Positions 22,520 to 38,000 of a stretch of 64,000 bases of DNA are shown here, piece after piece; position 1 is the stretch's first letter, and the number at the start of each line of letters is the position of its first letter. The stretch is from Enchytraeus crypticus (lineage: Eukaryota; Annelida; Clitellata; Enchytraeida; Enchytraeidae), in assembly GCA_905160935.1 (NCBI GenBank), contig CAJHZI010000515.1, positions 273,501 through 337,500 on the forward strand. The letters run 5' to 3'. Under the pieces are notes generated by a model. It had not been told where the DNA came from, did no database searches, and saw only the letters and a program-made list of their open reading frames with translations. Both the position numbers and the translations under genes were made by a program.

Positions 22520-25015
22520 GATAGAAAGAGAAACCTTGTAACCCATCAGAGTGTTGTCCTTGAACTCTGACCTCTTGAGATTCTTCATGACCTCACTCAG
22601 CTCAGGAAGGTTGTCCTTAGATCTGTGCGTCTTCTTGTCAATCTACCAGGCAGATTAATCGTATATAGTTAGCTACAGGCAACCAGGATATTGTCTAAGC
22701 AAACTATTAAAAAGCTACATGTTATTAACACAATTTCCTAGGAATCCATACTAGATATTTTCATACAAAATAAAATAAAATAAAATATGAGGAATTATGA
22801 CATAGATTACATGTATAGTACATCCATTGTACCTCAATAGTCTTCCTCTCTCTTTCTCTCTCTCTCTCTTTGTTTGTGCGTACTTCCTACTGGCAGGTCC
22901 ATGGCATGTAAGGCCTCCACTCTTCTCTGTTATCGGTTTTCTTATTTTTGTCAACATGAGTGGATCCTTTAATAATCTAGTATGACCAGTAGGTCCTATC
23001 GGTTCCTAAATACCTTTTCCCTTGCATTATACCTTCGACGATCTCTAAAGAACACTGTGCCATTCTGACGATACACGCGATCAAATGATATTATCTTACA
23101 AGCATACTGAAAGGTATTAAATTACCAGTTTCCGCAAGGAAAAGGTGTTTCTTAACTTCTTATCTGTAAAACATAAACAATTAACAAGAAATTTTAATAA
23201 CATCAGTGCTATTCATTATAACAAGAATTAATTACATTCCTATCGACAGAACAATGATTTGATTGTGTTGTTGATATGGATTCATATTAGATAATATTTG
23301 ATTTTAAAATGTAATTAATTAATAGACAATCACATTAACCGAATAATATCTGTCTTAAACAAACATACCATTATTCCAACAACTCATACATCACTGCCAG
23401 GATTAGTGAAAAAGTAAACACGCAATATAGTGAAACGATCAACTATGTTGATATCTATCAATTTTAATATCACATGTTTAATCCGCTAGGCAATTTAGAC
23501 CATTTTCCGTATAACCAGTCCAGTGAATGACCGAGGTTTTACTCTCAGATCAGCCCGGCTGGGAATCGAACCCACGAGGGTTCAATTCACCTCAGGATCT
23601 ATCATTTAAAACTTCATGACGTTACCCCTACGCTATTGAGACATTCTAATGTGTTACACTGTGAGTACGGGTTTAAAAATGTATGAATACGAATGCATTA
23701 AAGCGTAGATTTGCTTATTGCTCTCTTAATGTTTTGCAGGTCCTGTTCAAAGCCCATTGCGTGTGCTTCTGTGATGTAGAACTATGGTCGTCGTTTACAA
23801 TAGGTTCAATAGAGAAGTTTCGATATTGCTGTAATAAATGTATTTAACTACTTTTTGGATATAAACGTTACAGCAGCTAAACCATCGCATTGCTGGAAAC
23901 CGGATTACCTAGTTGTAGTGATCTTCTTTCTAATTACAGATTAAAGTTTAGAATGTGCTTGCTGGATAAAATTAATATGCTATAAGTGTTTTGATGTTCT
24001 GAGCTTATTTTTGCTTTATATGCCTAATTCTGTAATTAATTTTCTTAGAGTTTAATTTATGCACAGCCTATTTGCTTTTATTGTTCTTGTTGCATTATGG
24101 TATGTGTAAGATTCATGTTTGGGCTACTATGCCTGAAATAAAGCAATATGCCTAAATAAAAATAAATAAATAAATACAAATAAATAAAAACTAGGACCCA
24201 GAAGCCTACGGTAGGCTGGTACTTAAATCAGTGCTGGTTCTAAAAGACAAGAATCATTTAAGTCAAATCTGTTGCATTGCAATCATGGCTAAAAGCCTTT
24301 GAACTTAATTAGGACAAAAATACCCAGATAAGAAATGAAAATGGTAACGGAACTAAATGCGCTCACGCCTCGAGTTAAACTTCCTACGAATGTGCAATTA
24401 AATAAATAGTTAGTCATCCAAATCTCAAATCCAGGCTGCGGATTAACAGCGACAGGATTCTAATTAACTCATAACTCTATTGCCTGATATTATTAGCAAC
24501 GAGTAGTTAGGTAGTTGTGGCATAAACGGAAATTACGGAAAAGGGTTTGACGAATATTGATCTTGACCAAAACTGATAAAAACATTTGTTTTCGTGATTC
24601 TCATTGATTTTATAATATATGTTGATTTATTATAAGTAAGCATCAAGGAATCGATCAAACGATAGTTTATGCATCATTTAATAAATAAATTATATTACGT
24701 GTACAAAGTTTAGTTACTCACTGGAGTCAGATACGCGTCTAGCATTGCGGGTAAAAGCATTATACTATCTATTAAAACACCCGTTCTATCGTCGAAAAGC
24801 CTTTTTATTTACCATTCTGCACCTAACTTGCGTCACTGTTCTGCTAAATTCCATGTTTTATTTCGCCCTTTACGTTTATTTGATGGTGAAACTAGTAAAC
24901 TAAAAATGATAAATATTTCATTGTGGCCGAAACATAACAATAATGATAACAATAATAATATTATTGATGATGATGATGATTATGATGGTGATTATGATGA
25001 TCATATGATGATGAC

Positions 25016-25051
<36 letters not shown>

Positions 25052-26819
25052 AATGATGACAATGACGACGACGGTGATGATGATAGTAAAATCATTTTCT
25101 CCTTAAATTTTGATTGATTGATCTCGTTAAGGGGCAAAAAGGAAAATCAAAATAATATTATAATTAAATAAAAATATCTCTTTAACAACTCTTAGTCTTT
25201 ACAATCTCGTATGAAAATAAGTATCTACAGGTTTGGCTGGAGCCAGTGGCGATGTCGGTAGGGTACTCGACCGCGGATCAGTATGTGCGTGGTGCAAATC
25301 CTGGGCTCATCCGTCACTGACATCACTTTGGAGTGAGGAAACTGACGTTAACATTAGTTTTAGCAAGACAAAAATAAATAACTTTCTCCACACACCTGGA
25401 TCTACGGGACCTGAGCCCAGACTGCCTGACGAAGCCTGATAGGTCATCGTGTGGGCGAAGTCACCGATAGTGTTCCTCTTGAGTAGCGGAGGCACATCGG
25501 CGACGGGCTGGGGCCGAGGTCTGACCTGGGAGAGAAGATCACCGGGGTAGTTGATCCCGAGGTCGGCAGAGCTACGCTTCCTCCTCCTCGAGCCCTGTTT
25601 GCTGAGCAGATTACTGCGTCATAGTCAATAGAGTCATTGTTTCATAATTAACAGAGTCATTGTGGCATAATTAACAGAGTCATTGTGGCATAATTAACAG
25701 AGTCATTGTGGCATAATTAATAGAGTCATTGTGGCATAATCAACAGAGTCATTGTTTCATAATTAACGGAGTCATTGTGTCGTAATTAACAGAGTCATTG
25801 CGTCATGATTAACAGAGTCATTGTGTCATAATTAACAGAGTCATTGTGGCACAATTAACAGAGTCATTGTGACATAGTCAACAGAGTCATTGTGTCATAA
25901 TAAATAGAGTCATTGTGTCATAATAAACAGAGTCATTGTGGCATAATCAACAGAGGATAAAATTAGAAGTTTAGCAAAAACTCACCAACTAGTGGTTACC
26001 GGATGCATAGCTACTAAATAAACATAAGAATAGATTCACGCCCTCTGATGATCTCCATCATCTAGGAGAAATCTTCCATGTTCTTCTGATTTTAAAATCC
26101 TTAGACTGACATAGTGGGGTAGAAATAAGAAGTAGCAGTAGTTTGATCCAGAAATAATCAAATGTCAACCAATTAAAAGAAGCATTACAGGTTATCTTTG
26201 ACGAGCTACCCTAAGCTTCTCTTAATATGATTTTACACACGTTTCTCTTATGGTATCTTGTGCATTGTGGCTGTAAGTAGATAATTCGAAAAGTTGTTTC
26301 ATTAAAATATGTTTCAATAAAATGACCAAAAGAAAGTTTTTTGTCCAAAACTGTAGTAATTCAAATGAATCTAATTAAGAATTGTAGTAATCATAGGTAA
26401 TGCGTAAAAATTAATAATTCCGTTTGTACATCAAGTATTCCAATGCAATTTGAGAACAAGTGTAGAACTGGATCAGTGATATTTGCATGATAAACAGACA
26501 TTAGATACGGTAGTTATGGAAAACACTTTAAGGTGCCACTTTCAACTCAGTCTATATTTTCTGATTTAGGATCGCTACTGGCTGGAGCAAGTGGAGATGT
26601 CGGTAAGGTATTCGACCGCGGATCAGTATGTTGCTAGGTTCACATCATGGGCTAACTCATCACTGACATCGCTTACGAGTGAGGAAACGGGCGCTAACAT
26701 TAGTTTTTTTAGCTTTCTAAAGTTTTAATTGTAGAAAAGTTCTACCTCGTCTCGCTCTCGTCGCAGGAGTTGCTGGGAGAGATGTCATCATCCTCGGGTG
26801 TAATGAGAGTCAAACTCTG

Positions 26820-26888
<69 letters not shown>

Positions 26889-29381
26889 ATCAATAAGAAT
26901 TTAAAGTCCGGTTACTCGCCATAAGGCAATGTCAGGGACGTCTCTTACAGACTCAAAGCAAACAGGCGCCATATACAATATACTTATCTGGATATTATAA
27001 ATTTATTTAAAAAAATATAAAATATTCACTAGGCTGAAATCCGTATGCAATAAATATAGGGTTGACGTTATTAATTGGAAAGAGCACTGGTTGACTCATG
27101 TTACCTAATTGTAGGTCTAACTAAAATAAATGTGATAAAAAGTCCGGCACTTTTTAAGCAATGCAGCCGTTTCTGTAGGTCCTCATTTTAATTCTCTTTC
27201 TCACTCTTCACTGCACTGCCAAGTGCTAGGTTCAAGGTACATATTCATACTCAAAGTCTGCTTTCTCGCTTCAAAAGAGCACTCCTTAGATCAACAAGTT
27301 AATCCCTTCACAAAGTCTATGCCTTATCTTTACCTTATGTAGAATATAGATTGGGAAAAACATGGCTTCTGATGTGCTTTCCCATAGCCTTCCTCAGTTA
27401 AGTGAATTAATTACCATTTAATCCTGGGGGAAAACATATGAAATATTTTCACCCTCCAACTCATTTGACATCTCAGACAAATCGTATAGACTGTGTGCCG
27501 TGCCTTCAATTGATTGATTGGTTGATTGATAGATAGATAGATTTATTTATTTATTTATTTATTGCTTGATTAATTGATTGATGGATTCTCTGATTGATTC
27601 ATTGATAAATCGGTCGATTGATTGAATGATTGATTGACTTGTAGATTGACGTACCTTAGAATCAAATATGGCCTGTCTTCTACCCCTCCTGGGTAGAGAG
27701 GGGGAATGGTTGGTTCCCTCCCCGCTGTGTTCACTCCCTTCCCCCTCCCCGCTCCCCGCTCTTCCCTCCTACAACCAATGAGAACATCATTCTTTTTTTA
27801 ATTTTGCTAACGACTAAAGTAAAATACAGAATCTAGAAACTACACCACAATTTGAGTACAATAGCTAGGCTATGGTGATAGCATCGAGCTGTGCTGGAGT
27901 CAGTGTTGAAGTCGGTAAGATACTCGACCGCGGATCAGTATGTGCAGGGTTCAAATACTGGGCTCGCCGTCACTGACATCGCTTTCCAGTGAGGAAATTA
28001 ACGTTAACCTTAAGTTTTAGTTTTTACTCCTAGTAACTTAAACAACAAATTCTGAGTGCAAGAGTTAAAGGCACATTTTAGTAAAATTTTCTCTGATGAT
28101 ATCAGGACAATAGAGATCTACACAGGCATAACATTATCCGCAAACTCTTCAACTCTTCAACTACCCTACCAAAAAACGGTGTCTGCAGGCTTATAAAAGA
28201 AGTAAACACGCATTATAGTGAATAATCAACTATGTTGATATCTATCACTTTTAAAACCACATGTTTAATCCGTTAGGCAATTTAGATCATATTCCGTATA
28301 ACCAGTTCATGAATGTCCGAGATGTTACTCTCAGATCAGCGCGGCCGGGATTCGAACTCACGAGGGTTCAATTCACCGCAGGATTTGTCATTTAAAACTT
28401 CATGACGTTACTCCTACGCTATTTATTTATTATATTTATATTTATTATTATATTTATTTTTGCGTCAATTATTGCCCTTGTCAACTTATAGGCAGACTGC
28501 CATAAAATTCAACTACGTTTAATGACAGTGTATCGAATCATGTTTGAAGATAAATGATTAATGATTAATGAAGATCATGTGAGACCTATACATGTATAGA
28601 TAGTCAAATTCGTTCGAAGTAATATTGTACGGCTCTTCTAAAAAGTCACGCCACATTTAAAGAATGATCTTAGACGTATTATAAAAAATTGTATAACCAC
28701 GTTTTTGTTTCCACAACTGCAATTTTCGGTAGTTCGAACTAAAAATGAACTCGCGTAGTACATCTACAAACAATTAGGTGTATTCTAGAAGGCACTGTGA
28801 AGCTAATTCAGTAATATCAGCAAGAAGAAGCTATTGTGCAAGAACTCTCAGTAAAGAGCCCTTCGTTCAAATAACAATGCAGGAACTTGGTATCACTAAA
28901 GTCACATCTAAACAGAGGCGTCTGCTAGTCTGATTTCTATCAAAACGAGATTAAAATGTTCGCAATTAGCAACAAAACCTTCTGTGTTGAAATTGTCACC
29001 ATTAGCGCTAAAAGTTTTTCACTGTCTGGATGGCATTTACATCGCAGAGTTTTGAGATAGAGTGTAGAGTAATTGCTCAATTTTTATTTTTAAGACAAGA
29101 TTTTTCTGCGCCACTATTATTAGCTATCATAAGTGAAGTGCTTTGCAGAGGTTGCTAGTGAAAGTATTATACGAGAGAGAGAGAGAGAGAGAGAGAGTGA
29201 GAGAGAAAGAGAGAGAGCAAGAGAGAGAAATAGAGAAATATGTTTATTAGATCCAAACACAGCATATACCATACAAAATGAAAAAGGACACGGAAATAGT
29301 CACATAGAATAGAAAGCACAATAAAATTTCTTAAAAATTTGCAAAAAGAAATATTACATCAATCAAACAAATCTAATGATC

Positions 29382-29475
<94 letters not shown>

Positions 29476-30522
29476 GTAGTTCTTTCTATGTATGTAATTC
29501 CCATCGTTTACTCTTTACAATGCTTCCCTAGAGAGAATAAAGTGAGTGAGAGAGACAGAGAGAGAGACAGAGAGAGAGACAGAGAGAGACAGAGAGAGAG
29601 AGAGAGCGATAGAGATATAAGGTTAGAGAGAGAGAGAGAGAAAGTGGAGAGGTGAGAAGCGGGGGGGCATATAACTCCGCTTTTATTTCATATAGTTAAG
29701 ACATACTTAACTTGTAAATTGCTATTTGAGGATTTAGTACATCTACCGTACATATTGTTCACGACATTCTCCATACAAGTATGGGAGATTTGAATTTATG
29801 CCTCGATAATAATGAATCTACTGTATTATATTATTCTCTCATTCAAAATTTTTCCGTTTTAAATATTTCTATCATTTCAAGCTGAGGAAGGCAAAGAGCA
29901 GAATCCCACAAGAAAAATGGTACATCAAGAGGAATGTTGTAGACGTTTTATAGATCTACTCGTATGTGGACATACGAATAAGAGAACGGAAGATATCGAT
30001 GAGTGGAGGCGATATATACAATGGACCAGCCAGTAGGCAGTGCACTATGAGAGAGAACATTTCATGACATTTAATTTCTAAACATCTCTCTCTATCTCTC
30101 TCTGTCTTTCCTTCTCTCTCTCTCTCTCTATAAGTATCTCTCTCTCTCTCTCTCTCTCATTTGTACTAAGTCACATGACAGTTCCTAGTACCTCTTTCTT
30201 TACAACATTCTCTGAGTCTCACTCCTGCAAAGCTAATCTTAAGCAAACAGGAAGCCTTTATCTTCATAATCTCATCATCATCATTAAGTCTCTGAAATCT
30301 GGCCCGCTACCGTGTCCAACTTATAGGTCGGTTAATTTTCGTTAGTTTTTTAATTATTTATCATCGTTTATATAAAAAGACATCCACTTGACGAACAACT
30401 ATTTCATTCCATGTAGGAATGATGTATAACATAAATTAACATTGTTTGTAGTCAGAAATGCCAGATTTCTGGCTCTATTTTCCTTTAAACCACTAGATGG
30501 TCAATAAGCGTTCTTTGTCAAT

Positions 30523-30560
<38 letters not shown>

Positions 30561-30689
30561 TAAAGTGTGAAATAGAGAGAGAGACGGTAGTACAGACAGA
30601 GAGAGAGAGAGAGAGAGAGACAGAGACAGAGAGAGAGAGAGAGAGATAAAGCGTGAAAGAGAGAGAGAGAGAGAGAGAGACGGTAGTAC

Positions 30690-30730
<41 letters not shown>

Positions 30731-30740
30731 CAGAGAGAGG

Positions 30741-30783
<43 letters not shown>

Positions 30784-33700
30784 AGAACGGGAAAGAGTGT
30801 AAGGAGAATATGCCTTCTAATAAATCAGTTTGGGGAATGACCTGGTACGTGATATAATTTAGTAGAAATAATATCAGAATATTTTGGTAATTAAAGGTAG
30901 GGATCAACGAGTATTTGAAACATCTGCAATTGGGTATAACATATATTATTACTTGTTTTAACTTATTTTAGCAAAATTCACAGGTTGGTCACGAATTCCA
31001 CGCTATTTTCATCAACATAGCAGCAGGTATTTTATTGAAATTGTAAGTTAAAAATAAAAGTTTGCAAGGCAGGTGTTTGCTTTTGTCGAAATATATTGTT
31101 TTCGTTGTTTTTCGTATGGCATCGCTGTTCTATTCAATCACCACATCGCCATCGTCTAGAAATTCGTAATTGTTTGAATATGATTCGCATAAAAATAATT
31201 TAAAATGGACAATAGTTGCGAGTGTTTGAAGTATATATAAAAAGAATATATGTTCCGCTACATAATGGTTCTTTAAACACATTCTAAATCGCATGCCTAT
31301 AGTCAGGGGCGTCTTTACCATTTAAGCGGTAACGCAGTTTGCGTCATGAAATTCTCCGGGGGTACCTAAAAATCAAACTTAGGGGTACAGTACTATAGTA
31401 CGGTACCCACCAGGGGGGGGGTTAAGGGGACCCTCCTTATAGTTAAAGTATTTCTGAAATTCTATGAACGTGCATACTTCTCTCTCTCTTAGTGCACTGC
31501 CTACTGGCAGGTCCATGGTACATAACGCCTCCACTCTTCTCTGTCTTCCGCCTTCCTCTTCATTTCTACATAGGAGTAGGTCTTTAAATCATCTAACATA
31601 CCTAATCTCGACCTGCCCCTGCCTCTTTTTCCTTTCATTCTACCTTCTATGACCTCTTTTAATAGACCTTCCCCCCTTAGAATGTGTCCTATCAATCTCT
31701 TCTTCCTATTTCTTAATACATTTATCAACTGTCTATATGTGCCAACTCTCTCCAGGACTTCCTCATTTGTAACCTTTTGAGTCCAGCTAATCCTCTCCAT
31801 TCTTCTCCAAATCCACATTTCCAATACCTCCAGTTTCCTAATATCTTCCTTTCTTAAGGTCCATGTTTCACATCCATATAATAGCGTGGTCCAAACCAAA
31901 GTTTCACTACCTTTATCTTTGTGTCTTTCTTTAGACTTTTTGTTAATAGTTCTTTTCTGCTACCAAAGGCCGCTTTTGCTTGCGCAATCCTACTGCATAT
32001 TTCTGGCTCACATTTCCCATCATCGGTTATAGTATGACCCAAATATTTGAAACTCCTTACCTGTTCCAATTTCGTACCATTTATTGTGATATTAACTTCA
32101 CCTTTATTATTGGACACTCTCATAACCTTGGTCTTTTTTATATTAATCTTCATGCCATATCTTAGGGCCGTATCATTCAGCCTATCCATTATCTTCTGCA
32201 ATCCAATCTCGCTGCCCGCTACCATTCCTTGGTCATCTGCAAATTGTACATCTTGTAACAAATTACCTCCTACTTTTATTCCTTCTTCCAAGTCTTCCAT
32301 GGCTTCCTCCATCATTGCCTCAGTGTAAATGTTAAACAACAGCGGCGAAATGCTACAACCTTGTCTTACTCCACGTCCTATTTCATCTTCTTCTGAGTAT
32401 TCTTGTTGGATTTTGATTACTGCTCTTTGATTCATGTACAAGTTCAAAATTATTCTTCTATCTCTCCAGTCAATTCCTATTCTTTTTAAGATATTCACCA
32501 TCGTGCATACTTATCATTTATCAACTCAGTTATTTTAAACCAATCTACGGCTCAATGTAGGTTCACTGCAGCAATATCGTGTAAAATAGTTTATTCAAGA
32601 TAGTATTCCCCATACCCGTGTTCATCGTTTATGAAATCCACGTAGGGATCTTGAAAAGAAGTTTTATAATCACCAGAATGAGGAAAAATGGAAATTACTC
32701 CAGATTTGGTTTATTTGAAAGCGATCTGAGTAAATATTGAAAATACTGAAATACCTTCTTCTTCCGATATTAATTTAGTTAAATTTAAAGTCTAACTGGT
32801 TACTCTGATAATCTGGTAACCATTACTAGATACTGCATGGCAAGTTACATACCAGTGACATACAAATAACTGTTACATTAATTTTTGTGACGGTAGTTCG
32901 ACTGTGTCGAGTCGTCTTGAAGAGAAGCTTATGCTTCTGAACCTTGACGTTAAACACACTACAACCTAATCTGACAGTAACAGTCCCGATATTAACTCAC
33001 TCTGTAGGTCCTATACATCCACAAATGATTCCTCCCTACTGGAGCATGTCCTACATTCCCTGGCACCAGGACCTGTGTTGGACTTCCGTCCATCTCTTCC
33101 GGTACAACGTCCAGAGGATGGGAGCTGTCGGATCGATCCAGCCTGCCTCTCCGGTACAGCTCGTTCCTGCGCCTGTACGTGTGGAAGGACAGAGCTATGA
33201 TGACCCGATGAACGGCCCTCTTGAACCTCGGCTCCAGTAGAGCTGCCTGACAGACACAGCAGGTGTCCTCAGAGGATGTAGGGTTCAGTCCGTCCATTGT
33301 CATAGTGGATTCAGTGGATTCAATGGATTCAATGGAGTCAATGGACTCAATGGATTCAGTGGATTCAATGGATTCAGTGGATTCGGTGGATTCAATGGAT
33401 TCAATGGACACAATGGATTCAATGGACTCAATGGATTCAATGGATTCAATAAATTCAATGGACTCACTGTCTCAGTGGGGTATTGTGAAAAGTGAATCAC
33501 CGGTGGGTGACTTTAATCCATTTAATTATTCATTTGTTTTAGTTTGTCATTCAATAAACTTATCCAATTGAAGAGATTTTTCTTTTCTTTCATTCGTTTT
33601 CTTTCATTCGTTTTCTTTCATTTGTTTTCTTTCATTCATTTTCTTTCATTCGTTTTCTTTCATTCGTTTTCTTTCACCTTCTTCACGATATGTTAAGCGT

Positions 33701-34978
33701 CGTTTTATATTTATACAAGATAAATGGATAAGCATCTCCGAGTGAAACTAAGTTGTGCTATAATACTGATATCTAATAACGGCATATCTAAGAGAAACAC
33801 AGTCTATGAAGATCATCAATACACACGTCAGTTTCCTAACTCGAAAGCGATGTCAATGACGGGCGAGCCCAGGATTTGAACCCCACAAGTACTGATCCGC
33901 GGTCGAATAATTTATCGACATCGCCACTGGGTCCAGTCAATATAATATATTAACATGTAGATCATATCATTCTTTACATTTGATCTGATATAATTTAATT
34001 ACAAACTAACAGTGATTCACGACCTACTATAAGTTTGCATATAAAGTTAGTTACATTTTAATTAATATTAAAAATTATCAACTGCTATTTATTCCTAACA
34101 TAAGTTAAAATAACTATCAAATAACATGTTACGCGCGAATTGATAAACGATGAACAATGCTAAAAGGACAGTAGTGAAATAGTCGCATAGTGTAGTGAAA
34201 TAGTCGCATAGTGTTCACATGAAATCGACTGAACTCTATTTCACCAACCCTGCATTATCTCAATCTCTATTTCTATTTCTCTGCATTACACGTAACTCGC
34301 CTGTCACAATTCATACTGGTCATATGGCGAGCCGCAGACAGCGCTGATGGAAAGTTGTAAGAGAGGAGTGAGAGAAAAAAGCTATAGAATGAAAGAGAAA
34401 GCATTGCTGCTGTTTGCACGGTATCAACTTATCAAGTGTGATTTAGTTATGTATTGAATTATGAATTTAATTAAGTATTGAAGGAGATTAAACAATATGT
34501 CAATAACAAAATAGTTAAAGTAAAGACTTTTAACAACTTTTTGGAGGAAAGTAGCCAAGTGTGATATACCGTAACATAACCCTCTCTCTCTCTTTCTCTC
34601 TCGCTCTCTCACTCCCACTCTTATTTAATTATGTTAAAACACTTAATTTGAAACGAACTTAAAAGAACATTTGTCATTATTTTTTATCAAACAAAACAGC
34701 TTGAGCCTGAAATCAGCGAAACATATTTTAGAGTAAAATGAAGCCCAGTGTTCGCTTGTAATCGGTTTAATTAAATTTCTCGCTTGTGTCTCTGAGGAAA
34801 TGTTGATAGCGCACTGCAATGCTTAGGCGGTCGGTTGTGCGGCTGTAATTGACATAAAGCACAAGTCTTGCCTGAGGAAAATCTCACTCGTTAGTCTTAC
34901 GCCATTTCATGAGTGGCCTTCGCCATGTCTCGCTAATAGATGAGCGAATTTCTGAAATTCTAGAGAATAGTAAAATGA

Positions 34979-35009
<31 letters not shown>

Positions 35010-38000
35010 TATTAAGTGCAGTCTATTGGCAGGTCCATGGCATATACCTTCTCCACATATTTCATATGCGGAGAAGGTATATGCCATGGACTGATAGTAC
35101 AATTCTATCTTTTACCTTTTTTATTCTCTTCACATCAACATATGAATTAATTATTAAATCATCCAACATCCCAAGTCTCGCCCTTCTCTAACCTTTTTTC
35201 CGTTCATTTCCCCTTCAATTTCCTATTTTAGTAAACTATTCTATCTCATGACATGCCCCATCCAGTTCTTCTTTCTATCCCGTGTGATCTTTATCAATTA
35301 TTTATTTACGTCAGTTATACTTAAAACTTCTTCGTTCGTAATTTTGTCAGTCAGTTTGATCTTTTTATTCTTCTCCGTAGGCACATTTCGTATGCTTTCA
35401 GTTTCCTAATATCCTCTTTTCTTAACGTCCATATTTCACAACCGTACTGGAGCGTGGGCCACTCTAAAGTCATAAGTACCTGATAATCTCTATATTCACG
35501 TATTTATTCAAACTTGTTGTTTGTACTTTATTTCTCTTACTGAAGGTCTAATTTGCTTGAGCAATTCTACTTTTTAATTCTGTTCCACTTTTCAATCCAT
35601 TCAAGGTTTTACACGTTACCATCTGCAAGTTTGAACTTGATGTATAATATACCTAAATCTTTAATATATTGTTTGATTGAAATCTGTTTATTTCTCCTAC
35701 CTATCTTTAATTTATTAGCTGACAATCTAGATGCAAGATATTTAACAATTGGAGTATTTCCATGTAGTCTTAAAACATGTCCTATCCAACTTTATCTTTC
35801 TTCCCTTAAGATTTCATTCCTAGGAATTTCTTTTGTCCTTTTATGAAGATTATCATTTTCTATCATACATGGGTATCGTACTTTTAATAGATTTTGCAAT
35901 AGTTAATGACAAGAGGAAAGACTTCAAACTAAACGGTTTGTTGTTGAATTTGTGACGATATGTAGTGAAATCCACCTTACTTGTATTATCAGAAATAAAT
36001 TCATTCAAACTTCAACTATCGATCTATCGGCTTCGATTTATCGATCGATATTTAATCGATTTATAGGCTTCGTAGAAAGGTATTATATCAATTTTAGAGA
36101 TTGACACAATTATGAGATTATATATATATGATCATTTGATTAAGCACTCATTTGAGGCAACCCACCTATGAAGACAGTGTCGTAGTTAAGATAAACTTAG
36201 ATTTACTTGTTTTTCTGTACGTTTGCTTCAAAGTTTGCTTTTAAAATAGTTTTATTAATATTCTTTGCTGATTACTATTTTAATATTTTTATTTAGGATC
36301 TCGTTTATTTCTCTTCAGCACCTGTCATTTCACGTCGTTTGGGGTGAATCGATTTGTAGTCACAGGTGATATAGGGACATCCCTGACATCATCCTTGTAT
36401 GAGGAAACGGACGCTAATCCTTTATTTTTTTTTTCTCTCTCTCTAGTTTATTGGCACCAAGATCACAGACACCGAGCATATAGGCACCGAATTTATAGGC
36501 ACCAAGTGACACCGAGTTTATATAGACACCGAGTTTATAGGCACCGAGTTTATAGGCACAGAGTTTATATAGACACCGAGTTTATAGGCACCGAGTTTAT
36601 ATAGGCACCGAGTTTATAGGCACCGAATTATATAGAAACCGAGTTTATAGGCACCGAGTCTATAGGTACCGAGTTTGTAGGCATCGAGTTTATAGGCACC
36701 GAGTTTATAAGAACCGCTTCCGTTGAACCGTCTAATTACTTGCGCTTAAACGTACAATAAACAACTCTCTTTCCTTATTTATTACTTATCTTTTTTACCC
36801 AGAATCGTACCCCGAACCACATGATCTAGTGCCTAGCATCTATACCATTATGCCATCGTTGCTTTCGATTGAACCTAGTTGAAAAGATGAGGTCAACATA
36901 CCGTACTAGAAAATCGTTATCCTATAGCTATAGATGCTCTTCACTTGTTGAAATAAGGGAAGAGTATTTTATTGTACGTATAAGCGCAAATGTCTAATTT
37001 GCCATTACAGGTAGAATGTAATATTATTATTAGAGACAGAACATGTTTAATGTTGTTCACTTAGTAGAGATTGATACTATTAAACTATTTTGTTTGTGTG
37101 TTCTATTAGTATCAGGTCACTAATTTCAGCTATATAAACCACGAGGCAGAGAAATGCCGGATAACATATGCCATTCCTTCAACGTTGATGCCAGAAGCAT
37201 TCTGTCATTAGTATTATATTATTATGTCATTATTATAGTATTATTATTATTATATCATTATTATAGTATTATTATTATTATTATTATTTATTTATTTATT
37301 TTAAATTATTTTATTTACCCCGGTGTAAAGAACCTGGGGTTTGATAAAAACGATTCAAGCAATACGTGCTGAATCGCCGCCCGGCTACTCGAGGTCATCA
37401 ATCGGTTTAAAAGAGTTGTTGAAGCAGACTGCATTAAATCTTTGCATGGAAAGCCTTTGCCAACTAAAAGATGTGTCTCGCTTATCGCCGGTTTGCTCTG
37501 CAATAAGTCTGCCTATGCCATTAACAAAGTCAACTCCTTCGGGATTCATCGGGCCCATGGTTTCAATGGCCACAGGAACAACTTCATATCCTAAGGACAG
37601 ATCACAGTATTTATCCAACTTCCTAGAGGCGGCATGAACAGCAGCTCCACCGGCTGTGACTGAAGTCGTATTCAGGTAGGAGTTTGCCGTAGTGTCAATG
37701 ACCGTGGCGTCCCATACGGCACATTTACCGTTGCACCAGGGCACTAAAGTCAGGCCGTCCGGACGCTTGCCGTCTGATCTGGACAAGCCACTTGGTTCCT
37801 TAGAGGAAGGGATGCCTGCTCTTGAAAGTGCTCGCCATAGTAAGTCATTTAAATTGAGATGGCGAGACATTCTACCTGAGCTTCGTTTGCAGGAGAGGCC
37901 GTGGAGACCTAAAGCGTCGACTTCATGACCGCAGGGGCACATGTGAGGCTCGCAAGTTTTCGCCCCTAAACAGAAACTAACGGCTACTCGAATCGCCTCA

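Noticed and set aside
25615-25955. CRISPR-like regular array
   Set aside because: Units are contiguous with no unique spacers, and the context is a eukaryotic intron.
30518-30907. 129-codon Ser-Leu repeat frame
   Set aside because: Product of (GA)n repeats.
33263-33571. Plus-strand Asp-Ser-Met repeat frame
   Set aside because: Shadow of the 9-bp minisatellite, antisense to exon 4.
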